Notes under the pieces: model-generated
Told to the model about the DNA's origin: nothing
Database searches by the model: none
What the model saw: the letters and a program-made list of their open reading frames with translations, nothing else
Position numbers and translations under genes: made by a program
NCBI GenBank assembly: GCA_030035585.1
Contig: CM057465.1
Coordinates: 28,104,001 to 28,168,000, forward strand
Direction of reading: 5' to 3'
From: Dugong dugon
Lineage: Eukaryota > Chordata > Mammalia > Sirenia > Dugongidae
Length of the DNA: 64,000 bases
Shown here: one piece after another, positions 28,901 through 40,900 of the stretch
Layout: each line of letters begins with the position of its first letter
How positions within the stretch are numbered: the first letter of the stretch is position 1

Positions 28901-31900
28901 TAAACTCAACATTGGAAAACAAGGGAAGATATTAGAAGTGTTAGAACTTATGTCTGAGGAAGAGAATTTTAGATTTAGTTTCTGTATGCCTTGATTTCAC
29001 GTCACTGATTAAAAGTGTTTTCATTATTGCTTACCTTGTTTTAGATTGATTTGGGAGAGCGACCTGCTGTTCAAAGGAGAGAGCCAGTATCACTGGCAGA
29101 ATGGAGTAAGAACATTGACTCCGAAGGAAGAATTTTAAATGTGGACAACGTGAAGCAGATGATATTTAGAGGGGTAATTTAAATAATACAAATTGTATAT
29201 AAACTACTAGTATAGTTTTTTAGGGTGGGAATGAACTCTTTCTTTGATGGATGATGCTTTAAAAATCCCTGGGTTGAGTGTAACAGAGTGAGGTGCTTAT
29301 GATGTCCCCGGGGGCAGAGTGGGAGGTGATACCCTTAAGCCTAGGGAAAGATACTCTTTCCTACTTGAAGTTCTGTAAGTTACGTAAAGGATGTACGTAC
29401 CACAGTGGTGATTGTCTTATCCAGTAAGGTTGGACCTGGACTTACCAGTCCCATTCGACTGTATACTCTGTGCATTTTTAAGCTTTCTGGCAGATTCTGA
29501 CATCTTTAGAACCTAGAAGTCAATAACAAGATAATATTCACTGAATTGAACTATTTCTTATGTATAACTGCCTCTTAAATCCTAATTTTCCTGTTTATTT
29601 ATATGCAAGTTTTATGAACTTAAAGTGTTGCATTCTTTTTGCTAATGCGTTTAATATTTTCAGGGGCTTAGTCATGCATTGAGAAAGCAAGCCTGGAAAT
29701 TTCTGCTGGGTTATTTTCCTTGGGATAGTACTAAGGAGGAAAGAACTCAATTACAAAAACAAAAAACGTAAGTAATGGTCTTTGATGTATTCATCAAAGA
29801 AATTCAAGTAACTCATACAAATTAGTGTGGAATTTCTAGATGAGGATTTGGAATAGACTAGAGAATGGGAAGGTAATTTTATTTTCCTCTTTTTAACTTA
29901 AAAAAAAAATGAGTACTGTAATTATTTCAAACCAGAAACACATTAGAAGGACCACATGTTGGTGAATGTGTAAAAAGATGGTCAAAAATTTCAGTCTCCT
30001 TGTACAAGCCTTTTGCATACTTGAAAGATAGCTAATTTTTTAGACATAGATTTTTAAATATATCTCGTTCATCTTGATTCATTCTTACAATTTACGGAAT
30101 TATAAAAATGGCTCATTAGAAGTGAATTTGCTATTTAAGTTAATTACTTTTAAATTATTTCCCTGGTTCTCTTGTAATATAAAACTAGTCTTTCATTGTT
30201 TCTTTGGAAGAGTGTTTCTATTTATTTCTCACACTTGAAAAGAAAAACAGAGACCATTTTTCCAGGTACACTTCTTGTTCCCAGTTCATCAGTCTAGCCT
30301 TTGATTTTATGCCACTCTCAGCCAATTTGTGCATACTCACACACTCTGACAATCCTTTCTCTTCTCACCATGTTTACTGATCCCTCTAAGACATTTTCAT
30401 ATTAATACGTTTCTACAGTATACTGATTGGAAAGCATGAACCCTTACGTTACATTTTTAAAAAATTACATTTATATTTATTCAGAAAACATTAGTGGTTA
30501 AAGTATTTAATGACTAGAATAATTTTAGGTATGATTTTAGGAATTGAAATAAATGTTTTTGATATAAATTTTGTGACATCATAAGATTTTATTTTTTATT
30601 TGTTTTCATTCATTATCATAACTTTAAATATTTCATCCTCATGTTGATAAACTTGCATCCCACTAGCATCATAAATGCTTTTGGTATATTGCTTATAGAA
30701 AACAGTTTAAAATGTTAAAAATAAAGTGTTCGAGTAGCTTTTTTTGGTGTAAAATTGTTTTCTTCTTTAGTGATGAATACTTCAGGATGAAACTACAGTG
30801 GAAATCTGTCAGTGAGGAACAAGAGAGGAGAAATTCAAGGTTAAGAGATTATAGAAGTCTTATAGGTAACTTTTTCTTAACAATTTTGGAGGGATGTACA
30901 CTTAAGTCTTCATGATAAGTGCAAGGTGTGGAATTCCTTTGCAGTAAACAGTTTGGCCTTTGGTCCTGGTTCCTGAGAGCAGGGCCACCTGAGGCCAATG
31001 AATAGGGGCCAACCAGACCAAGAGGGATTACCTACGGGTCCAAGGCTAACTAAGCCTTAGGAGGCATGATGTCATCTGTCTTGGCTATGTGAAGCCAATA
31101 AAAGGCCTTTGAAGACGGAGGCACACTGGAGCTTCCTGGGTAGAGAAAGTAAACATCTGCTTTAGAGAGAGTAGGCGTATTCCCTGTGGGCATGGAAGTT
31201 CTGGGAGGAGACCCCCCCCCGCCCCCATACTGTTTGTATCCTTTTTCTTTCTAAAGATAGCCCTTTCCCTGCAGTTTGTAGGTTATTTCAACAGATTATG
31301 GAACCTAAGAAACAGAAAGGGCTGGTGACCGCTGTCCTAGCTCTGGGTAAATGGGGATGAGAGAAATGGCTGCACTTGTGTTTGTGATCTGAAGTGCCCA
31401 GGGAAGGGAGGCTGAGATTTCCCCAGATTGGTTTGGCACAATAAGATTAAAGAAGTGACTATACATGCTACAGAATTGTGCTCGAAAGAGAAATCAGAAG
31501 TGGAAAGTACATTGGAATGTGCGTTTAATGTTCCTGGTTGTTTGTCTTATGATAGAACTGTAAATTCAATCGGTATCTTTATAAGCACTGATATATTTAA
31601 TTTGCAGTAGTTTCGAAAAGTGAATAAAAAAATTGTTTAAACTTTATTTGCCTGTAGAGTTTATTTTAAAGCACTTATTATTTATCACCTCATTATAAAA
31701 GCAGTTTGTTTATTATAGAAAAATTAGGATGAGCAAAAAGAAAATAAAAATGAGTTTTGTTCCCATCACCCAGAAATAACTATGGTTAATAGACTTTGGT
31801 TTGTATCCCTCCACACCTTTTTAAACATACATCTGTGTAAATCTTTGAAGAAATAGATGACTCTAGATAGAGTAAATTTTTGTCAGCATTTGAAAATAGA

Positions 31901-34900
31901 ATAACTATTCACCTGTTGTCATCAGTGAATGAATATACTAGATAAATAAGTTCAGATGATCAAGCATCCCTAATAAAGAGATGCTTAATATATTTTAATT
32001 GGTTTGATATAATTTTATCATAGAAGCATTAGACTTATTTCCAAATAGTGCTGGATTGTCAGGCCCTTACTAAAAGGATCAGGTTAATAAGTTATTGAAG
32101 GAAAGGATAATAATCATAATATTTTTATTGTATTATAACATATATAATTTATTATTATTATTAAATTAGTCTTCAGAATGTACCCTCATCTATACATGAA
32201 GGGTACTACAGTATTTTTAGGAATGCACAGTTACTGCGGTGCATTTCTACCTGACAGGCTTCAGTTCAGTAAGCGGTATCATTTAGGAATGTTGAGTACT
32301 GAAAATCCGACTGATAATTTCTCTGAGAATGATAAAAGTGGAAAAAGTAAGTTTGTTTTCCTTTTTGGATTCAGAGTATATGTATGTGCCTCATGAATCC
32401 AAATGGGAGGAATCAGGTAGTAGTTTTATATTAATAAAACAGGAGAATAGTTCAGTGCAAAGATAAGTAGACTTATGATATCAGAAGGAGTTAGGTTTTA
32501 ATTTGTGCTCTACTTCTTACCTTGCGTCCTTGGACAAATCATTTAACTCCTTTAAACTTCATTTTTCTCGTTTACCTTAACACTTAAACCTCGAATGAAA
32601 TAACGAATGAAAAATTTTATTTTTATACAAAAATAAGATACTATCATCCAACATGGGTACTTCTAATAAACTTATAATTTAGAGCATTTTTATTAAATAA
32701 AATTTCCACTTTTAAAAGTTTGCCCTTTTTTAACTTCAGAAAATGCTTAACATCTAAAAGGAGAATTCACAAAGTGCCTGAGAGTGGTTGAATTCATTCA
32801 CATGTTGATGTGTACCTTTAGAGGGCTAACTCGGGCCTAGAAAGTGAATTGAAGAGTTATTCCATGCAGAGTGCCATGCAGGTTGCTTTTTCCTTATGTT
32901 TCTTTACGTACAAATCGATTTTGTTGAATTACGTGTGTTAACTCAGTGAATGTCTCATTTTGAAAAAAGGTAGTTTTAAGGATATACTTTGGTTTTCTTC
33001 TTGGTAATAAGAAGAGTGATTATAGGAATATAGTAGAAGAAGTTGAAAAGATAATATTAGTAATAGTAAATGTAGTAGAAAAAAATACAAGCTAGCATTT
33101 GCTATGTAACATGTACTACGTATAATCTTACAACTCTATAAGTTAGATATAGTACAAGTATCCGTATTTGCCAAATCACTTCATTTCCTGAATATAATTT
33201 CTATTTAATAGATGAGAAAACTGAAGCATTGAGAACATAAATGACTTGCCCAAGGTCACACAGTTAATAAGTATAGAACCTAGTTTTAATGCTCTTAACT
33301 ATCTTGTTACACTGCCTCTGCATAGTTTTAGGATAGCTGTGGAGAACAGCGGGGTTTATTTTTGAAATTCTTACGTTGCATTTGTATATCTGTAGTTTCA
33401 GAAGTAAAGATAGAGGGATGCACTGCCACCACCACTATTGCCACCATCCCCCTTCCATGGAAGAAGAATTCTCTAGGTTATATTTGGAAAACCCAACATA
33501 ACAGTTGGATTTTGTAGCTTTTGTATACATAAAGACAAACGCTGAGATCTTTTTGGTAACGGTACTTTTTTTTTTTTTTTAATTGTACTTTAGATGAAGG
33601 TTTACAGAACAAATAGTTTCTCATTAAACAGTACACATATTGTTTTATGACAGTGATTAACAACCCCATGACATGTCAACACTGTCCCTTCTCAACCTTG
33701 GGTTCCCTATTACCAGCTTTCCTGTCCCCTCCTGCCTTGTAGTCCTTGTCCCTGGACTGTTGTGCCCCATTAGTCTCGTTTTGTTTCATGGGGCTGTCTA
33801 ATCTTTGGCTGAATGGTGAACCTCAGGAGTGACTTCATTACTGAGCTAGAAGGGTGTCCAGGGGCCGTACTCTCGGGGTTTCTCCAGTCTCTGCCAGGTC
33901 AGTAAGTCTAGTCTTCTTTTGTGATTTAGAATTTTGTTCTACATTTTTCTCCAGCTCTGTTCGGGACCCTCTGTTGTGATCTCTGTCAGAGCAGTTTGTG
34001 GTGGTAGCTGGGCACCATCTAGTTGTACTGGATTCAGTCTGGTGGAGGCCGTGGTAGTTGTGGTCCATTAGCGCTTTGGACTAATCTTTCCCTTGTATCT
34101 TGTTTTCTTCATTCTCCCTTGCTCCCAAAGGGGTGAGACCAGTGGAGTATCGTAGATGGCTGCTCACAGGTTTTTAAGACCCCAAATGTTACTCACCAGG
34201 GTAGAATGTAGAACATTTTCTTTATATGTGGTAACAGTACTTTTGATTGAAATTTTATTTTTCTGAAAAATGAATTTTACCAGAAAAAAATTTCCTTGGC
34301 TTAAGTCAAAAGGTTGGGGGTCCTGAATTAGAGTTATCTGAAGTTTCCAACTGAAGCCCCCTGATACTTTAGTTTCAGTAGGGAAAATGATAGTGGACAT
34401 AAATGTATTTTTTTTGTTTGGACATTGAACTGGAAGAGATCTTAGAAATCAGCTATTCCAGTATTTTAAGCCTTTTTTTCTCACATGCCATACCCACTTC
34501 TCTTTAAACATCAAGCAGTAGTGATGATGGGTCTCAACTTTTTCTGTGTCCTATTCTAACTCTTTTCAGGAGATTGGAGGAAAAATTAAGATGTTTTAAT
34601 CCCTATAACATAGTTTCAATTGAGTTGTACTTTAATCTGCTCATTTTTAGCAGATGATAAAATTGAAGCCCAGAAATGTCTAGTAACTTGCCTTAGGTCA
34701 TCTATCTAGTTAATACCATAGCCCAGACTCATACTCAAATCTAATTCTTAATTGGGTGGTCTTTCACCTATATATACCATGCTGTCTACAAGTAGAAAGT
34801 GGTCTTTCACCTATACCGTGCTTTCTGCAAGTAGAAGTGCATATAATAAGTTGATTTTAAAGCATTCTTTTTCTGTAAGACATTTTTCCAAAAAAGATTA

Positions 34901-37900
34901 TTGAAAAAATTTGGGCTTTTTGGGATATAAATCATACTTTATTGAAAACAAAATCTATGCAGATAAGCTGTATTTAGGTCTTGTAGATTATGCCTTAGCT
35001 TTTTGGATTTAACTTTTAAGTATGATGAGAAACTACTGGGGCATTTTAAGTAAGGACATATTTATATATTTAGATCATTTTGTTATGGAAAACGGATTGA
35101 ATCAAGGTAAGAATAGAAACAGGGAGACCAATTAGGATGTTGGAAGGAGTCCAAGCAAGAGATAGTAGTAGTGGAGCTATAGAGAAGTAGATGGGTTCAG
35201 GTTTTATTTTGGTGATAGAATCGACAAAATTTTCTGATGTATTACATGTAGGGTGTGAAGGAGAAAGAGAAGAATCAAGGATTGGGCTCAGTTTCTTGAC
35301 TTGAGACACTGGGCAGTTGTTAGTACCACTTATTGAGATGAGGAGAGTGGGGAATGGTGAAAATAGAATTAGGTGTTAGATATATACACCTTAAGGTGAG
35401 ACATACAAATGGAATGTTAAGTGGTAGTTTAGTAGCCTGGAGTGGTCTGGATAGGAGATAGAAATCTTGGTGTTATTAGTGTAAATATCCATGGGAATAG
35501 ATAGCATCACCTAGGGGGAAAAATAGAGACAGATAAGAAGGTCCAGGAATCCCAGTCTTTAGAGTAGTGGTTCTAAGAGATCTTTTTGAAAGTCACATTA
35601 TTTTAAACCTTAATTCATTTAATAAATACTTACTGGTTGCCTATTATATACTAGGCTCTTCTCTAGGCATTGGGGATTCATCAGTGAACAAAACAGACAA
35701 AATTCTTGCCCTCAAAGAGATTATATTCCTGTGGGGAAGAACAGACAGTAAACAAAATAAGTAACGTGGTATGTTAGTGATAATTGCTAAGTAGAAAAAT
35801 AATGCAGAGAAGGAGGTTAGGAAGTTTGTGTGCAGTGTTGCAGTTTTAACTTGGGTGACTGGAAGGGCTTTTATCAAGAAGGTGATATTTGAGTAGAGAC
35901 TTGAAAAAGAGGAGAGAGTGAGTTCTGCAGGTATCTGGATGAAAGACATTCCATGCAGAAAGGAACAGCACGTGCTAGACGTGTTTCCACCTTAGGACCT
36001 TTGCACGGTAGAAGTACAGCAAAGAGGTGGGTGACTATAGTGGAGTGAGTTGGGGTAGAGTATAGGAACTGATGCAGTCAGAGAGGAAACGTTGGTAGAG
36101 GGGTAGGTGCAGATCACATAGAGCCTCATAGGTCATTGTAAAGACTTGGGATTTTATCTGAGTGAGATGGAAGCCACTGGAGTATTTTGAGTAGAAGAGT
36201 GACTTGATCAGACTTAAGTTTTAACAAGACCACTTTGGCTGCTGTCTGAAGAATAGCTGAAGGAGGACAAGGGTGGAAGTAGAAAGACGATTTGAGGCTA
36301 TTGCAGTAATTCAGATGAGAGATGAGGGCTGCTTGACCCAGGAAGTAGCGATTGAGTGCTTGATATTTGAATAAAGACTTGAAGAAACAAGGAAGTGTGC
36401 CATTCAGCTTTTGGGTGAAGGACATTCTGTGTAGAGGAGAGCAGCAAGGTGTAGTGTTTCTGCCTGAGGACCTCTGCAGGTTTGAAGACGAGCAAAAAGG
36501 CCAGTGTACTAGAGTGGAGTGAGTCAGTGTTGGAGGTGGAGTGAGTCAGTGGGAGATCTGATTGCTGGTTTCTACATGTTTTTTTGGAGGATTAACTGAT
36601 GACTCAGTGTCACATGAGAGAAGAAGCAAAGACTCAAGGATGACTTCAAGACTTTTAGGCTGAGGATCTGGAAGAATGGAGTTGCTGTTTACCAAGAGGA
36701 GAAAGACTTTAAGAAAAGCAAGTTTGGAAGGGAATATTTAGAAGTTTTGGACATGTTAAGTTTGAGATGCATATTGGATGTCCACAAGTGAATATGTTGA
36801 GTAGGAGGTAGATAATAAGACGGGAATTCAGGGGAGGGATTGGAGCTATTATCAGCATATAGATAGTACAAAACCAGATGAAATTGTCAAGGGAGTGAAT
36901 ACAGTTAGAAGAGGTGCAAGAACTAAGCCCTGAGACACTTTACCTTACATATAGGAAAAATTAAGAAAAATCAGCAAAGGAGACTGAGAAGGAGCAGGCA
37001 GAGAGAAGGAAGAAAAATGTGATGTCTTAGAGGTCAAATGAAAGCATTTCACCTGGATCAAATGTTGCTGAGATGTCAAGTAAGGTGAAAACCCAGATTG
37101 ACCATTACATAGAGTAATGAGATCCTTGGGGATTTTGATAAAGAAGAGTTTTGGTGAATGGGGTGGATGTGACAACTTGATTAAAGTGAGTTCAAGAGGG
37201 AAATGGGAAGAGAGGACTTGAACACAATATATACAGTTTTTCGAGGAGTTTTGCTCTGAAAGGTTGGAGAGAAATGGGACAGCAATTAGAGGGCAAAGTG
37301 GGGTTAAGAAAAGTTTCTGTGATGATAAAAGGAAACAATATGGTTGAAGGCTGATGGGAATGATCCAGTAGAGAGGAAAATTTGATGAAACTGGAGAGGG
37401 AGACAAGAACTACTGGAGCAAAGTGCTTGGTAGCCAAGTAGGGATTGATCTTATACACAAGGGAGGGTCGGTCTCAGCCAAGATCACGGAAGCTTGTTTT
37501 ATACTGATAGGAGAGAAGGGAGACTATGTTGGTACAGATACAGTTATGTGGTTAGAGTAGTGGTAACCTGTGGAAATTCTCTTTGAATAGCTGCCATTTT
37601 TTCTGTGAAATAGGAAGAAAGATCCTCATCTGAGAGAATGTAGGGGAGGGTGCTGGAGGCTTGAGGAGAGAGAAGATGTAAGATAGTTATATGAAAAAGG
37701 AGACTAAATGGATGAGGGAAATAGATCATGATTGCCAGGCCCACCTGAGGTTAGTGAGGAGCCCCGGTGGTGCAGTGGTTTAGAGCTTGGCTGCCAACCA
37801 AAAGGTCAGCAGTTTGAATTCGCCAGGTGCTCCTTGGAAACCCTATGGGGCAGTTCTACTCTGTCTTATAGGGTCACTACGAGGAATTGGCTTGATGGCA

Positions 37901-40900
37901 ATGGGTTTAGTTTTCTGGTTTAATTTCTAACGTGTTTGAACATATTTTCATACATTTATTGGATATTTGGGTCTCCTGTGAATTTATTTTTTCCCGTTTT
38001 CCTTTTTGTCTTTGTTTTCTTTTAATTGTGTTTTAGGTGTAAGTTTACAATGCAAATTTAGTGTCTCATTAAAAAAAATTATACACAAATTGTTAATGTA
38101 ACATTGGTTGCAGTCCTTGCAGTGTGTCAGCCCTCTCCCCATTTCCCTTTTACACGCGATGGCAACAGGCTTTGAGGTTAGTGATGGTGATTATAAGCTG
38201 GGATCATTCAGCATCGTGGTTTTTCTTCAGTCTCTTTGCCTCTTGCAGCTATATCAAGTTAGATGGGGAGTTATATTAAACCAGGGCTTTCTTTTTTTAA
38301 ACTTAAGTACTTATTTTCTTTCTAGAAATAGTTCCCTTATAATGTTGTTGCCGTTGACTTGATTCCAACTCATGGCGACCCATGTTTTCAGAGTAGAATT
38401 GATCCACAGAAATTTCAAGGTTGTGACCTTCTGGAAGCAGATCACCAGCCTTTGTTTTGAGACACCTCTGAGTGGAGTCAAACTGCCAACCTTTTGGCCA
38501 GTAGTCAACTGCTAAACTGTTTTTACCACCAGGACTCCCTGCCTTATAACACTGCCCTCATTATCATATATCATTTTTGACCACTTTTTGTTTTCTGCCT
38601 GCCTCCTCCTTACTAAATATAAGAGAGGAAAGAAATACTGGTAGTTCATGAGGGTGTAAACAACTTTTTACCATGTTTAAAATAATCTGTTGACCCCAGT
38701 ATTCTGTGTGGACATTAACTAAATTGTGCTTACCTTAAAAAAAAAATTAACTTGTTATGGACCCCTTTATCAAGTATTAAATTAGATTGGAACATTTTGA
38801 TATTTTTAAATGAAATTTTACATTTATAATGTGAATTTTTTTTGGTATGTGTTTTTGTATATTTGTTTGAAAAATCAATCTACAGTTCTATAGATATATG
38901 CTTACTTTTATTAAATCATATGCAGTATTTCTTAACAGAAAGCTAGAGTAGTGTTCTAATAATGTAAAAAAATACCCTTATGGAATCTAAACTACTCGTG
39001 TTACCGCTTTACAACCAGCTTTGAGAATGTTTTCGAATTACTTAGTTTAAGGGGGAGAGGGATGTACAATTAACTTAGTTTAATGGGGAGGGGAGTGTAC
39101 AGTTATACATTTTAAATAGAATTGACTTAGAGTATATTGATCATTTGGAGTTTAAGTTATTTCTTGCTAATTTATTGAGGAATTCAAGTTTGGGGAATCC
39201 CTTTCTAGCTGAAAAGTCTTTAACAACAAGATACACTTAATAGGCATCAATGTTTGCGAATTCATTTGTTATAACTTTGGATAATACTCATGGTGATATT
39301 TTCAAACCTTTTCTTTCTTAATGTCATGAAATCACTTCCAAGCAAAGTGTGGATTTCTATTTTTCAAAATTAAAATAAATTGCTTATAATAGTATCTAAA
39401 CTGAATGATGTATATATGAGAATAAGGAAGTAATTTATCTTGAAGATGATTATGGAACATGACAAAGATGTTGATAATTCTTAATGAATGAAGCAGTTAT
39501 GAATGAAACAAATCTCTTTGATTACAATTGATTGCATAGTAGCTTTTTCATTACTGTTTTCAAGTAATACCGCCTGTCACTTGCGCTGATGACTGGCATT
39601 TTTATTGCTAACTAATGCGAATTATTATTACTTAGTGTTGCTTTTAATTCATTGAAAATATTTTCTACCATTCAACTAAAAGGCTTCTATGTTTAGATAA
39701 AAACTGAAGAATATTTTAAAATCTGCCCATAAGGAGGTGAACTGATTTTTAAAAAATTCTCCAGAAGGTTACTTTATTGTATATCTGAAATGGAATTTGA
39801 TGAATTCTTTTCTTTCATTAGGTAAAGCTTGTCAAGGGAGTAAAATTAATAGCAAGAAAAATAATCCTCTATTTATAAGATGTGAGTTTTATAAAAATCT
39901 GTTTTTTGAAAGATTTTCAAATATGTGATTTCCTACTTTAGAAAAAGATGTTAACAGAACAGATCGAACAAACAAGTTTTATGAAGGCCAAGATAATCCA
40001 GGGTTGATTTTGCTTCATGACATTTTGATGACCTACTGTATGTATGATTTTGATTTAGGTAAGTTCTCCTTAAAGTATTAATTTAAAAAGATTTATATAT
40101 ATTTATTTTATAATTCGATTTTATCAACCAGTTAGACGTATGTAATAGATCTGTGACCTAGTTTTTATAAGGGCTGTTACACAGGAGCCTGGAAACTTTT
40201 AAGGCTGTCATTATCAAATTGTGCTGAGAGGCCCGAGGATGCCCCAACAAATTCACAAGAGCCCCCTGGAATTTTAAACTTTTAAGCGAAATATAGTGAC
40301 ATCTGTAGTACACTGCTCTGACTACTAGCTGAAATAGTTTAGGGTTTCAACATTAGAGCACTACATTCCTTTTAGTAAAGTTACATCTTTGCAAAGCTGG
40401 GTTTTGGGCTTGCTATGATAAGCAAGTACTGTATGAAAGTAAATGAGGAACTGGAAATGAGGATAGTGGTGTCCAACCTTATTCCAAGGTTTGAGAAGTA
40501 GTGCAGTGACCAGCAGATGCTAAGTCCATAGGACGTAAATACTTATTAACCTGTTCAGACCTGTTGTTATTGGGTGCCATTGAGTCAATTCTGACTTGTA
40601 GTAACACTGTAAGACAGAGTGGAACTGCAGTAGGGTTTCCTAGGCTGTAATCTTTACAGGAGCCGATTGCCAGGTCTTTTCTCCCATGGAGCTGCTGGTG
40701 GGTTCAAACTGCCGACTTTTCAGTTAGCAGCCAAGCGTTTAACCATTGTGCTACCAGGGCTTGTTAGTTATTTCTCTGGGCCTCAGGAGGCCTTGGAAAA
40801 AATTATGGAGACATTACGGATGCCGTGAACTGAGAAGAATTGGGAACCTTTGATAGGCTTTCTCCCATGTGAAGAAAAATACCGGATTGATTAGGGAATT

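Noticed and set aside
36945-37406. 153-residue minus-strand open frame, the longest in the window
   Set aside because: It is a degraded piece of L2 LINE ORF2, with neighbouring L2 pieces in other frames. It is not a host gene.
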